A stretch of DNA of 64,000 bases, taken from assembly GCF_010731855.1 (NCBI RefSeq), contig NZ_AP022620.1, forward strand, positions 3,844,001 through 3,908,000. The letters are read 5' to 3'. Under the pieces are notes generated by a model. That model was not told where the DNA came from and ran no database searches. It saw only the letters and a list, made by a program, of their open reading frames with translations. Below, piece by piece: positions 8,300 through 17,198 of this stretch (its first letter is position 1; the number at the start of each line of letters is the position of its first letter). A program made the position numbers and the translations under genes. Source of the stretch: Mycolicibacterium anyangense (lineage in GTDB: Bacteria; Actinomycetota; Actinomycetes; Mycobacteriales; Mycobacteriaceae).

Positions 8300-10834
8300 A
8301 TGTCGGAAGAGCAACCGGCGGAGCCCACCGCGGGCGCCACCGTCGGACGGCTGGCGTTGTACTGCGTGCTGGCCGGAGTACTGGTCGCCGCCTTGTTGTT
8401 CCCGATCGTCGGCGGCGCAGGGGTGGTGGTCAACCACGCCTCCGACGTTGCCGCGTCGGACTCGACCGAGATGCTGGAGGGCACGGTGCCCACCGTCTCG
8501 ACCATGGTCGATGCCGCGGGCAACCCGATCGCCTGGATCTATGCCCAGCGCCGCTGGCCGGTGCCCACCGATCGGATCGCCGACACCATGAAGTTGGCCA
8601 TCGTCTCGATCGAGGACAAACGCTTCGCCGACCACAACGGCGTCGACATCCAGGGCACCCTCACCGGACTTGTCGGCTACCTGCAGGGTGACGAGGACAC
8701 CCGCGGCGGTTCGACGATCGAGCAGCAGTACGTCAAGAACTACAACCTTCTGGTCAACGCCCAGACCGACGCCGAGCGCCGCGCCGCGATCGAGACCACC
8801 CCGGCCCGCAAGCTGCGCGAGATCCGGATGGCCCTGGCGCTCGACAAGGTGCTCACCAAGCCCGAGATCCTGACCCGCTACCTCAACCTGGTGTCCTTCG
8901 GCAACGGCGCCTACGGCATCCAGGACGCCGCCAAGACCTACTTCGGTGTCAACGCCGCCGACCTGAACTGGCAACAGGCGGCACTGCTGGCCGGAATGGT
9001 GCAGTCGACCAGCGCGCTCAACCCCTACACCAATCCCGGGGCCGCGCTGGCCCGCCGCAACCTGGTGCTGGACACCATGATCGAGAACCTGCCGGAAAAG
9101 GCCGACGAACTGCGGGCGGCCCGGGCACAGCCGCTGGGCATCCTGCCGCAGCCGGCCACGCTGCCGGAAGGCTGCATCGCTGCCGGCGACCGCGGGTTCT
9201 TCTGCGACTACGTGCTCCAGTATCTGGCCCGAGCCGGGATCAGCAAGCAGGAGATCGCCCGCAACGGATACCTGATCAAGACCACGCTGGACCCCAACGT
9301 GCAGAACAGCGTCAAGAAGGCCATCGACTCGGTGGCCAGCCCGACGCTCGACGGGGTGGCCAGCGTCATGACCGTGATCCGGCCGGGCCAGGATTCCCAC
9401 AAGGTGCTCGCGATCGGCGACAACCGCAACTACGGCCTGCGCCTGGATGCCGGCGAAACGGTTCAGCCGCAACCCTTTTCATTGGTCGGCGATGGGGCCG
9501 GCTCGATCTTCAAGATCTTCACCACCGCCGCGGCCCTCGATATGGGGATGGGCATCAAGGCCCAGCTCGACGTGCCGCCGACTTTTCAGGGCAAGGGCCT
9601 GGGGACCAGTGGAACCCCCGGCTGCCCACCCGAGACGTGGTGCGTCAAGAACGCCGGCGGCTACCGCACCCCGATGAGCGTCACCGATGCGCTGGCCCAG
9701 TCGCCCAATACCGCGTTCGCCCGGCTGATCCAGCAGATCGGGGTGCCGCGGGCGGTGGACATGGCGGTGAAACTCGGGCTGCGTTCCTACGCCGAGCCCG
9801 GCACCGCACGCGCCTACGACCCCAACAACAACGAGAGCCTCGCCGACTTCATCAAGCGGCAGAACCTGGGCTCGTTCACGTTGGGCCCGTTCCAGCTCAA
9901 CGCGCTGGAGCTGTCCAACGTGGCCGCGACGCTGGCGTCGGGAGGCATGTGGTGCCCGCCGAGCCCGATCGCCGAGATCTTCGACCGCAGCGGAAAGCCG
10001 GTGGCCGTGGAGACGGCCAAATGTGAGCAGGTGGTGTCGCCGGGATTGGCCAATACCCTGGCCAACGCCTTGAGCAAGGACGCCACCGGCGGTACCGCTG
10101 CGGCCTCGGCGGGCTCGGTCGGCTGGAACCTGCCGATGTCGGGTAAGACCGGCACGACGGAATCGCACCGATCGTCGGGGTTCCTGGGTTTCACCAACCA
10201 GTACGCGGCGGCCAACTACATCTTCGACGACTCCACCAAGCCGGGTGGCCTGTGCTCGTGGCCGCTGCGCAAGTGCGGCTACGGCAACCTCTACGGGGGT
10301 AACGAACCGGCGCGGACCTGGTTCACCGCGATGAAGCCGATCGCCGACACCTTCGGTCCGATCTCGCTGCCGCCCACCGATCCGCGCTATGTGGACGGCG
10401 GCCCCGGTAGCGAGGTACCCAGCATCACCGGGCTGAGTCTGGACGCCGCCAAGAAGAAGCTGCGTGACGCCGGTTTCCAGGTCTCGGATCAACCGACCCC
10501 GGTCAACAGCTACCTGTCCAAGGGCACGATCGTCGGGACCACGCCCAAGGGCAAGACCATCCCGGGTTCGATCATCACGATCAACACCAGCAACGGCGTG
10601 GCACCCGCCCCGCCGCCGAGTGCACCTCCGCCGGACGCACCACCACCGCCGCCGACCGAAGCTCCGCCGCCGGATGTGCAGATCATTGAGATCCCCGGCC
10701 TGCCGCCCATCACGATCCCGGTGTTCCCACCGCCGGCGCCGCCACCGCCACCCCCGCCCGCGCCACCTCCTCCACCACCACCGGCGCCTGAGCCGCCGCC
10801 GCCCGCGCCGGAAGCGCCACCGCCGCCGCCGTAG
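8300..10834 (+). CDS. Bifunctional class A penicillin-binding protein, PonA2-like with PASTA domain
   Basis: 844 residues: N-terminal transmembrane helix (about 20-42), GT51 glycosyltransferase domain with the E-D-x-R-F-x-x-H catalytic motif near 105, penicillin-binding transpeptidase domain with S-I-F-K (Ser402 nucleophile), S-P-N (468-470) and K-T-G (616-618), one PASTA domain (about 700-765), and a tail of almost pure Pro/Ala. It polymerises and cross-links peptidoglycan outside the membrane. Sequence is strongly PonA2-like (Rv3682), but the position next to ethR is not the ponA2 locus of M. tuberculosis, which is beside whiB4, so this may be a paralogue. The very long Pro tail probably reaches into the wall. 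Confidence 0.92.
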   Translation: MSEEQPAEPTAGATVGRLALYCVLAGVLVAALLFPIVGGAGVVVNHASDVAASDSTEMLEGTVPTVSTMVDAAGNPIAWIYAQRRWPVPTDRIADTMKLAIVSIEDKRFADHNGVDIQGTLTGLVGYLQGDEDTRGGSTIEQQYVKNYNLLVNAQTDAERRAAIETTPARKLREIRMALALDKVLTKPEILTRYLNLVSFGNGAYGIQDAAKTYFGVNAADLNWQQAALLAGMVQSTSALNPYTNPGAALARRNLVLDTMIENLPEKADELRAARAQPLGILPQPATLPEGCIAAGDRGFFCDYVLQYLARAGISKQEIARNGYLIKTTLDPNVQNSVKKAIDSVASPTLDGVASVMTVIRPGQDSHKVLAIGDNRNYGLRLDAGETVQPQPFSLVGDGAGSIFKIFTTAAALDMGMGIKAQLDVPPTFQGKGLGTSGTPGCPPETWCVKNAGGYRTPMSVTDALAQSPNTAFARLIQQIGVPRAVDMAVKLGLRSYAEPGTARAYDPNNNESLADFIKRQNLGSFTLGPFQLNALELSNVAATLASGGMWCPPSPIAEIFDRSGKPVAVETAKCEQVVSPGLANTLANALSKDATGGTAAASAGSVGWNLPMSGKTGTTESHRSSGFLGFTNQYAAANYIFDDSTKPGGLCSWPLRKCGYGNLYGGNEPARTWFTAMKPIADTFGPISLPPTDPRYVDGGPGSEVPSITGLSLDAAKKKLRDAGFQVSDQPTPVNSYLSKGTIVGTTPKGKTIPGSIITINTSNGVAPAPPPSAPPPDAPPPPPTEAPPPDVQIIEIPGLPPITIPVFPPPAPPPPPPPAPPPPPPPAPEPPPPAPEAPPPPP

Positions 10835-10865
10835 AACTGTCGGACGGCCGTGCGAGCATCGGGTC

Positions 10866-12065
10866 GTGTCCGGCGACGGGGCGACCATCCTGCACGCTGA
10901 CCTCGACGCGTTCTACGCCTCGGTCGAGCAGCGTGACGATCCGTCGCTGCGCGGCAGGCCGGTGATCGTCGGCACGGGTGTGGTGCTGGCCGCCAGCTAC
11001 GAGGCCAAGGCCTATGGCGTCCGCACGGCGATGGGTGGGCAGCAGGCCCGCCGGCTCTGCCCGTCCGCCGTGGTGGTTGCGCCGCGGATGTCGGCGTACA
11101 GCCGCGCCAGTGCGGCGGTGTTCGAGGTCTTCCGCGATACCTCGCCGGTGGTCGAGCCACTCTCGGTGGACGAGGCTTTCCTCGACGTGTCGGGGCTGCG
11201 GAGAATTTCCGGCGAGCCGGTGCAGATCGCCGCGCGGCTGCGCCACGACGTCCGCGACCGGGTGGGCCTACCGATCACGGTCGGTGTCGCGCGCACCAAG
11301 TTCCTGGCCAAGGTCGCCAGCCAGCAGGCCAAGCCCGACGGGTTGCTGCTGGTGCCCCCGGAGGGCGAGCTGGAGTTCCTTCATCCACTGCCGGTGCGCC
11401 GGCTGTGGGGGGTCGGCGCCAAGACAGCGGAAAAGCTTCAGGCCCATGGCATTCACACCGTCGCGCAGGTCGCGGAGCTCAGCGAGTCGATGCTCGCCTC
11501 GATGGTCGGTGCAGCGATGGGCCGCCAGCTGTTCGCGCTGTCCCGCAACATCGACCGCCGAAAGGTGCAGACCACCCGGCACCGGCGCTCGGTCGGCGCC
11601 CAACGGGCACTGGGCCGGACCCGGTTGACGCCGGCGGAACTGGACGCCGTGGTGGTCGGTCTGGTCGACCGGATCACCCGCAGGATGCGCGCCGCCCAGC
11701 GCACCGGCCGCACAGTGGTACTGCGGCTGAGGTTCGACGACTTCACCCGGGTCACCCGGTCCCACACGATGCCGCGGGCGACCTCGTCGACCGAGACGAT
11801 CCTTGCCGCCGCGCGTGAACTCGTCGGCGCCGCATGGCCTTTGATTGCCGCACAGGGGATCACATTGATCGGCTTCGCGGTGTCCAATATCGACCGCGAT
11901 GGAGCGCAGCAACTGGAATTGCCGTTGGACGGGCAGACCCTGGATGCCGTCGACCTCGATGCCGCCGTCGATCAGGTGCGGCGCCGGTACGGCAACGCCG
12001 CACTGACGCGCGGGGTGTTGATCGGCAGGGACCCGGGTCTGGAGATGCCTCAGCTTCCCGACTGA
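10866..12065 (+). CDS. dinB: Y-family DNA polymerase IV, DinB3-like
   Basis: 399 residues from a GTG at 10866, which gives the usual N-terminus two residues before the catalytic core. Palm motifs are intact: D-L-D-A-F (Asp12, Asp14) and S-V-D-E (Asp102, Glu103). The steric-gate position following D-L-D-A-F is Tyr17, so ribonucleotides should be excluded, unlike M. smegmatis DinB2, which has a Leu there. A Q-L-E-L-P-L stretch near the C-terminus fits a beta-clamp binding motif. M. smegmatis encodes its third DinB next to ethR (MSMEG_6443, from memory), matching this location. It performs translesion synthesis. Its 3' end overlaps the convergent PHP gene by 16 bp. Confidence 0.93.
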   Translation: MSGDGATILHADLDAFYASVEQRDDPSLRGRPVIVGTGVVLAASYEAKAYGVRTAMGGQQARRLCPSAVVVAPRMSAYSRASAAVFEVFRDTSPVVEPLSVDEAFLDVSGLRRISGEPVQIAARLRHDVRDRVGLPITVGVARTKFLAKVASQQAKPDGLLLVPPEGELEFLHPLPVRRLWGVGAKTAEKLQAHGIHTVAQVAELSESMLASMVGAAMGRQLFALSRNIDRRKVQTTRHRRSVGAQRALGRTRLTPAELDAVVVGLVDRITRRMRAAQRTGRTVVLRLRFDDFTRVTRSHTMPRATSSTETILAAARELVGAAWPLIAAQGITLIGFAVSNIDRDGAQQLELPLDGQTLDAVDLDAAVDQVRRRYGNAALTRGVLIGRDPGLEMPQLPD

Positions 12066-13060
12066 GCCCAGCCGACCAGCCTGTCGGCCGGCCAGGTGTT
12101 GATGATGCGCTCGACGGGAACCTCGGCGTCGAGTGCGCGCTGGGCGCCGTAACCCAGGAAGTCGAGCTGACCGGGCGCGTGGGCGTCGGTGTCGATGGAG
12201 AAGTCGCAACCGATCTCCAGCGCGAGGTTGAGCAGCCGGGTCGGCGGGTCCCGGCGCTCCGGGCGCGCATTGACCTCGACGGCTGTCCGGTGGTCTCGAC
12301 AGGCCTGGAACACCTTCTCGGCGTCGAACGTCGATTCGGGTCGCAGTCCCCTGGCACCGCTGACCAACCGGCCGGTGCAGTGGCCCAGCACGGTGACCCG
12401 GGCGTTGGATACGGCGCGCACCATGCGGCGGGTCATCGACGGGGCATCCATCGACAGCTTCGAGTGCACGCTGGCCACCACGACGTCGAGGCGGTCCAGC
12501 AAGTCGGGGTCCTGATCGAGAGTGCCGTCATCGAGGATGTCGACCTCGATGCCGGTGAGGATCCGCAACGGCGCCAGCGTGTCCCGCAGCTCATCGATGA
12601 CGTCGAGTTGGTGGCGCAGCCGATCTGCCGAGAGACCATTGGCGATGGTGAGCCGGGGCGAGTGGTCGGTGAGCGCGCAGTACTCGTGGCCCAGCGCAGC
12701 GGCCGTCGTCATCATCTCCGCGATCGGGGCTGAGCCATCCGACCAGTTCGAGTGACAGTGCAGATCGCCCCTGATCGCTTCCCTGATGTGACCGCCCCCT
12801 AGATCCTCTGCCGCCGAACGTAATTCGACCAACGCGTCGGGCACCTGACCCGCGACGGCCTGGGTGATGACCTTGGCTGTCTTGGGTCCGATCCCGGGCA
12901 GCGACTGCCAGGTACCGGCCTTCGCATGCCGGTCGCGCGCGGCCTCGTCGAGCGACTCCACGACGTCGGCGGCCTTGCGGTAGGCCATCACGCGGCGGCT
13001 GTCCTCGCGCGCACGGTCCTTGTAGTACGCGATCTCGCGCAGGGCGGCCACCGGGTCCAT
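12050..13060 (-). CDS. PHP-domain phosphoesterase with PolX-like helix-hairpin-helix
   Basis: 336 residues, like Rv3856c, which also follows ethR in M. tuberculosis. Residues 1-85 are a PolX-type helical domain with a helix-hairpin-helix (L-P-G-I-G-P-K-T-A, 54-62) for DNA binding. Residues 95-335 are a complete PHP domain: H101-x-H103, T-D-H-S (Asp132, His133), G-I-E-V-D, S-V-H-S, G-H-C, E-V-N and D-x-D-A-H metal ligands. In bacterial PolX the PHP domain provides 3'-5' exonuclease or AP-endonuclease activity; this protein lacks the polymerase domain. A DNA repair role is likely but unproven, and histidinol phosphatase is the usual mis-annotation. Confidence 0.85.
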   Translation of the reverse strand: MDPVAALREIAYYKDRAREDSRRVMAYRKAADVVESLDEAARDRHAKAGTWQSLPGIGPKTAKVITQAVAGQVPDALVELRSAAEDLGGGHIREAIRGDLHCHSNWSDGSAPIAEMMTTAAALGHEYCALTDHSPRLTIANGLSADRLRHQLDVIDELRDTLAPLRILTGIEVDILDDGTLDQDPDLLDRLDVVVASVHSKLSMDAPSMTRRMVRAVSNARVTVLGHCTGRLVSGARGLRPESTFDAEKVFQACRDHRTAVEVNARPERRDPPTRLLNLALEIGCDFSIDTDAHAPGQLDFLGYGAQRALDAEVPVERIINTWPADRLVGWAQSGS

Positions 13061-13103
13061 GCCTCCAGTGTGCTCCGGTTTGGGCCGGGAGCCGTGGGCG
13101 CGC

Positions 13104-13130
13104 TACAGTGGATTGAGAATTTGTTCAATC
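13104..13130 (+). promoter_or_regulatory. arsR-sulP promoter and ArsR-type operator
   Basis: GATTGA and TCAATC arms (13111-13116 and 13125-13130) form an imperfect 20-bp palindrome just after a good -10 hexamer (TACAGT, 13104-13109), so the palindrome covers the likely transcription start. It lies 30 bp before the arsR GTG. This geometry is what an autorepressing ArsR/SmtB protein needs. The A+T content is locally high for this genome. Confidence 0.6.
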
Positions 13131-13159
13131 CGTCAAATCATCATGAACCGAGGTGAACG

Positions 13160-13537
13160 GTGCCCAGCACCTCTCCCGGCGACACCGATCGGCCCCTGTA
13201 CGAGATCAAGGCCAACCTGTTCAAGGCCCTCGCCCACCCCGCTCGGATCCGCGTCCTGGAAATCCTGTCGGCCAACGCCAGGCCCACCACGGTCAGCGAG
13301 ATCCTCGCCGGCACCGAGATCGAACCGACCCTGCTCTCCCAGCACCTCGCCGTGCTCAAGCGCCATCAGGTGGTACAGGCCCAGCGCGTCGGCAACGCGG
13401 TCTACTACGAGCTCGCGCATCCATCGATCTCGAACCTTCTCGTCATCGCCCGCACCTTCCTGGCCGACACCCTCAAAGCCCAGCAGCAGCAACTCGAAGC
13501 GTTCGACGCCCTGCCCCCGGTGGGTGGCCCGCAATGA
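13160..13537 (+). CDS. ArsR/SmtB-family transcriptional regulator
   Basis: 125 residues from a GTG at 13160. A winged helix-turn-helix spans about 17-85 (L-F-K-A-L-A-H-P-A-R-I-R-V-L, then L-S-Q-H-L-A-V-L-K recognition helix and the wing with Y-Y-E-L). No CxCxxC or obvious metal-ligand cluster is present, so the effector is unknown. The stop overlaps the SulP start (ATGA), so the regulator almost certainly controls this anion transporter and itself through the palindrome at 13111-13130. A long Gln-rich helix near residues 105-115 would extend the dimer interface. Confidence 0.9.
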   Translation: MPSTSPGDTDRPLYEIKANLFKALAHPARIRVLEILSANARPTTVSEILAGTEIEPTLLSQHLAVLKRHQVVQAQRVGNAVYYELAHPSISNLLVIARTFLADTLKAQQQQLEAFDALPPVGGPQ

Positions 13538-15186
13538 TCGCCCGGGCTGCGGGCACCATCTCCCGGCTACTTCCCCACCGCAGCGACTACGCCGACCTGC
13601 CGAGGTCCTGGCGGCGCGACATCCTGGCCGGCATCACCGTCGGCGTGGTGGCGCTGCCGCTGGCCCTGGCGTTCGGCATCAGCTCGGGCGTGGGTGCGGC
13701 CGCGGGTCTGATCACCGCCGTCATCGCCGGCCTGGTCGCCGCGGTGTTCGGCGGATCCCACGTCCAGGTGTCCGGGCCCACCGGCGCGATGGCGGTGGTG
13801 CTCGCACCGATCGTCGCCCAGCACGGAATCGGCAGTGTCGCGCTGGTGACGGTGTTGGCCGGCGTGCTGGTGCTGGCGGCCGGCGTCTCCGGCCTGGGCC
13901 GTGCGGTGACGTTCATCCCCTGGCCGGTGATCGAGGGGTTCACCCTCGGCATCGCAGCCATCATCTTCCTGCAGCAGGTGCCTGCCGCCTTCGGGGTCGC
14001 CGCCCCGGCCGGGCAGCGCACACTTCCCGCCGCCTGGTCGGTGATCACGCACGCCGACTGGTCCTCGGCATGGCGGACACTGGCGATCGTCGGACTGGTC
14101 GCGGTACTCATGAACGGACTGCCCCGGCTGCACCGCAGCATTCCGGAATCCCTGACCGCAGTGGTCGTTTCCACCGTGCTCGTCGTCGTCGCCCACCTCC
14201 CGGTGGCCCGCATCGGCGAACTCCCGTCCCACCTGCCCGCGCCGGTGATGCCGCAGGCGGACATGAGCGCGCTACGTACCCTGCTGGGTGCCGCGCTTGC
14301 CATCGCCGCACTCGCCGCGATCGAGTCGCTGCTGTCGGCGCGGGTGGCCGCCACCATGTCCCCGACCGGTCCCTACGATCCCGACCGCGAACTCGTCGGC
14401 CAGGGCCTGGCGTCGGTGGCCTCCGGGCTGTTCGGTGGGATGCCGGCCACCGGTGCCATCGCACGCACCGCGGTGAACGTCCGCTCCGGCGCCCGCACCC
14501 GGGTCGCGGCCATCGTGCACTCGCTGCTGCTGCTGGCCGTGGTGTATCTGGCGACCGGACCGGTCTCGGCAATTCCGTTGGCCGCCTTGGCCGGTGTGCT
14601 CATGGTGACGTCGTTCCGGATGATCTCAGCGGGCACGGTCGGCAAGATCCTGCGCTCGACGCGCTCGGACGCGGCCACCTTCGTGCTGACCGCGGTGGTG
14701 ACGATCTGCTTCGACCTGATCGAGGCGGTGGAAATCGGCCTGGTGGTGGCGGCGTTCTTCGCGCTGCGTACGGTGGCGCGGCGCAGCAGTGTGGTGCGTG
14801 AGGAATTGCCCGGTCCGCGGCAGCCCGGTGACGAGCGAATCGCCTTGCTGCGACTCGATGGAGCGATGTTCTTTGGTGCGGCAGAACGTATTTCCAGTGA
14901 AATCACCAGCTCAGATCATCCCGAGGTGTCCGTCGTGATCATCCGGATGTCACAGCTGGGCATGCTCGATGCCACCGGCGCACACACGCTGGCCGAGATC
15001 GCCGAGGAATTGGAGGCGCGCGGCATCACGGTGATCATCAAAGGCGTCCAACCCGAACACATGGCGCTGCTGTCCAGCATCGGCATCGTCGAGGCGCTGC
15101 GGCACGAGAACCACCTGATCGACTCCCTGGACGACGCGATCGCCCACGCCCGCTCGCACGTCGCAGCACCCACTCAGCCAGGCTGA
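13534..15186 (+). CDS. SulP-family anion transporter with STAS domain
   Basis: 550 residues. About 10-12 transmembrane helices fill residues 25-415, including the family signature after the first helix (G-I-T-V-G-V-V-A-L-P-L-A-L-A-F-G). A cytoplasmic STAS domain follows at about 435-540 (D-A-T-G-A-H-T-L loop). SulP proteins carry sulfate, bicarbonate or dicarboxylates; nothing in the sequence fixes the substrate, and no carbonic anhydrase gene is adjacent. The ATG overlaps the arsR stop, so expression is coupled to the regulator. Similar in type to M. tuberculosis Rv1707 and Rv1739c. Confidence 0.9.
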   Translation: MIARAAGTISRLLPHRSDYADLPRSWRRDILAGITVGVVALPLALAFGISSGVGAAAGLITAVIAGLVAAVFGGSHVQVSGPTGAMAVVLAPIVAQHGIGSVALVTVLAGVLVLAAGVSGLGRAVTFIPWPVIEGFTLGIAAIIFLQQVPAAFGVAAPAGQRTLPAAWSVITHADWSSAWRTLAIVGLVAVLMNGLPRLHRSIPESLTAVVVSTVLVVVAHLPVARIGELPSHLPAPVMPQADMSALRTLLGAALAIAALAAIESLLSARVAATMSPTGPYDPDRELVGQGLASVASGLFGGMPATGAIARTAVNVRSGARTRVAAIVHSLLLLAVVYLATGPVSAIPLAALAGVLMVTSFRMISAGTVGKILRSTRSDAATFVLTAVVTICFDLIEAVEIGLVVAAFFALRTVARRSSVVREELPGPRQPGDERIALLRLDGAMFFGAAERISSEITSSDHPEVSVVIIRMSQLGMLDATGAHTLAEIAEELEARGITVIIKGVQPEHMALLSSIGIVEALRHENHLIDSLDDAIAHARSHVAAPTQPG

Positions 15187-15200
15187 GTAGGGTTGGTCTG

Positions 15201-16058
15201 GTGCGATTCGCGTTCAAGACCTCACCGCAGAACACCACCTGGGCCGACATGCTCGCGGTCTGGAAGGCCGCCGACGACATCGACGTCTACGAGTCCGGCT
15301 GGACGTTCGATCACTTCTATCCGATCTTCTCCGATCCCACCGGCCCCTGCCTGGAGGGCTGGACCACGCTGACGGCCCTGGCGCAGGCGACCACCCGGTT
15401 GCGGGTGGGCACCCTGGTCACCGGTATCCACTACCGGCACCCCGCCGTGCTCGCCAATATGGCTGCGGCGCTGGACATCATCTCCGAGGGACGGCTCGAG
15501 CTCGGCATCGGCGCGGGCTGGAACGAGGAGGAGTCCGGCGCCTACGGCATCGAGCTCGGCACCATCAAGGAGCGCTTCGACCGGTTCGAAGAGGCCTGCC
15601 AGGTGCTGATCGGCCTGCTGAGCCAGGAGACCACCGACTTCGACGGCCGGTACTACCAGCTCAAGGACGCCCGCAACGAGCCCAAGGGACCACAGCGCCC
15701 GCACCCGCCGATCTGCATCGGTGGCAGTGGGGAGAAGCGCACGCTGCGCATCACGGCCAAGTACGCCGACCACTGGAACTTCGTCGGCGGACCGCCCGAG
15801 GAGTTCGCCCGCAAGCGCGACGTACTCAAGGCACATTGCGCCGACGTCGGCCGCGATCCCAAGGACATCATGCTGTCGGCGCACGTTCGGATCGACCCTG
15901 AGCGTGGCCACCGCGGCGTCATCGAGGACGCCATCGCCCTGGGCGCCGAGGGACTGGACCTCGCGATCATCTATCTGCCCAACCCGCACGACCCCGCGGT
16001 TCTGGAACCTCTCGCCGAGGCCATCCGCGATTCAGGGCTGTGGACACCGACAGCCTGA
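15201..16058 (+). CDS. LLM-class F420-dependent oxidoreductase
   Basis: 285 residues starting at GTG 15201, 14 bp after the SulP stop. It has the luciferase-like TIM-barrel fold: an early F-K-T-S-P, a D-H-F near residue 36, a R-L-x-V-G-T segment, G-R-L-E-L-G-I-G-A-G-W around 95, and P-P-I-C-I-G-G-S-G near 170. Mycobacterial proteins of this class usually use coenzyme F420, though FMN use cannot be excluded. Substrate unknown. Proximity to sulP allows read-through transcription, but a functional link is not evident. Confidence 0.85.
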   Translation: MRFAFKTSPQNTTWADMLAVWKAADDIDVYESGWTFDHFYPIFSDPTGPCLEGWTTLTALAQATTRLRVGTLVTGIHYRHPAVLANMAAALDIISEGRLELGIGAGWNEEESGAYGIELGTIKERFDRFEEACQVLIGLLSQETTDFDGRYYQLKDARNEPKGPQRPHPPICIGGSGEKRTLRITAKYADHWNFVGGPPEEFARKRDVLKAHCADVGRDPKDIMLSAHVRIDPERGHRGVIEDAIALGAEGLDLAIIYLPNPHDPAVLEPLAEAIRDSGLWTPTA

Positions 16059-16124
16059 GCCAGATAACGGCTTGATAACACCCGGCAAAGTAATGGCGGC
16101 GTCAACTACCGCCCGAAAGTGTTG

Positions 16125-16265
16125 CTAGAACCCGAAGCGTACGAGTTCGTCGGCGGTGACCAGTCGTTCGTGTTTCTCCGAGAACGCCCGGCTCCGCACC
16201 GGATGCCGGAACAAGGACCAGGCTATACGCGCGACCCGCGAGCGAGATATCGGGTTGAGGTACAC
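16125..16265 (-). CDS. Small basic protein, 46 residues, candidate gene
   Basis: An open frame of 46 codons on the minus strand in an otherwise empty 427-bp gap. It starts at GTG (16265-16263) with an AGGAG eight bases upstream, ideal spacing, and ends in TAG. The product is Arg-rich (11 Arg), begins M-Y-L-N-P and ends in a coherent amphipathic segment E-R-L-V-T-A-D-E-L-V-R-F-G-F. Codon use and the ordered charge pattern look coding rather than random. It would be transcribed divergently from the HAD gene. No function can be assigned; conservation across mycobacteria would decide whether it is real. Confidence 0.5.
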   Translation of the reverse strand: MYLNPISRSRVARIAWSLFRHPVRSRAFSEKHERLVTADELVRFGF

Positions 16266-16485
16266 AAGGATCACTCCTGTGGTCGACTGTCCAATGACCG
16301 GAGCACTACTTTACCGCAGCGACCGCTCCAGCAATTAGACATAGATCACACTGCAAACCGCGGCAGGCGCGCCGCATTAAAGTCAGATGATTCTGGTGCG
16401 ACGAAAGTGGCGGAAGTGACCATCAGCGTCTGACCGCCCACCCCGCCGCGCGGCTTCAGTCCCCGGGAAACGGGAACCCTCGGCT
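16266..16485. other. 220-bp intergenic region between the small gene and the HAD gene
   Basis: No further open frame with coding character was seen. The stretch 16310-16390 has lower GC than its surroundings and carries the putative promoters of both divergent genes. On the minus strand TAAAGT lies about 45 bp ahead of the small-gene start. A TTAGA-N6-TCACA sequence near 16338-16353 resembles half of a CRP box but has only one good arm. Between the oxidoreductase stop and the small gene, GATAAC occurs twice (16063 and 16074), 11 bp apart. Confidence 0.4.
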
Positions 16486-17175
16486 ATGACAACTTCACGG
16501 CCGGCTGTTCTGTTCGACATCGACGGGACCCTCGTCGACTCCAACTATCTGCATGTGCACGCCTGGCAGCGGGCCTTCACCGACATGGACCTCCCGGTGC
16601 CGGCCTGGCGCATCCACCGCTGCATCGGAATGGACGGCGCACAGCTCGTCGACACCTTGTCCGGCGGTGCACCCGAGCCAATCCAGAAGCAGCTCAAGGA
16701 CTTACACACCCGGTACTACGAGTCGGACGCCGCGCTACTGGCCGTCCTTCCGGGCGCGCGGGAGCTGCTGGCCCGGGTCGTCGAACTGGGCCTGCACGTA
16801 GTGCTGGCCACCTCGGCCCCGGACAACGAACTGGTCCTGCTGCGCTCGACGCTGGACTGCGACGACCTGGTCTCGGCGATCACCTCGTCCGCGGACGTCG
16901 AGACGGCCAAGCCGCGGCCCGACATCGTCAAAGTGGCCATGGACAAAGCCGGGGTCAGCGCGCAGCACGCCGTGTTCGTCGGCGACACGGTGTGGGATGT
17001 CGAGGCCGCTGGGCGCGCCGATGTCGCCTGCATCGGTGTGCTGTCGGGCGGGATCTCCCGCGCCGAACTCGACACCGCGGGCGCGGCGGCGGTCTACGAG
17101 GACGCCGAACACCTGCTGGCGGGCATGGGCGGCAGCCCGCTGTCGACACTGCTGGCGCACGAGGTTTTGCCCTGA
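16486..17175 (+). CDS. HAD-superfamily phosphatase (phosphoglycolate phosphatase-like)
   Basis: 229 residues with all four HAD motifs: D11-x-D13-G-T (motif I), A-T-S-A near residue 105 (motif II), K-P-R-P-D (Lys of motif III) and G-D-T-V-W-D-V (motif IV acidic pair). The inserted helical cap between motifs I and II marks subclass I, as in phosphoglycolate phosphatase and beta-phosphoglucomutase. Substrate cannot be told from sequence. It is followed after 23 bp by the RibD-like reductase gene; HAD phosphatases also act in riboflavin synthesis, so a flavin-pathway link is possible but speculative. Confidence 0.88.
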   Translation: MTTSRPAVLFDIDGTLVDSNYLHVHAWQRAFTDMDLPVPAWRIHRCIGMDGAQLVDTLSGGAPEPIQKQLKDLHTRYYESDAALLAVLPGARELLARVVELGLHVVLATSAPDNELVLLRSTLDCDDLVSAITSSADVETAKPRPDIVKVAMDKAGVSAQHAVFVGDTVWDVEAAGRADVACIGVLSGGISRAELDTAGAAAVYEDAEHLLAGMGGSPLSTLLAHEVLP

Positions 17176-17198
17176 TCGGGTTCGGGTAGAGACTGCCC

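Noticed and set aside
10834..10866. Possible DNA-damage promoter ahead of the DinB3-like gene
   Set aside because: No LexA box (TCGAAC-N4-GTTCGA) and only a poor match to the PafBC-type motif; the 31-bp gap suggests read-through from the penicillin-binding protein gene.
10510..11160. Minus-strand open frame with long Gly runs
   Set aside because: Antisense of the proline tail of the penicillin-binding protein; it has no ribosome site or domain.
16338..16353. TTAGA-N6-TCACA as a CRP box upstream of the HAD gene
   Set aside because: Only one arm fits the consensus; the site at 57117-57132 is far better.
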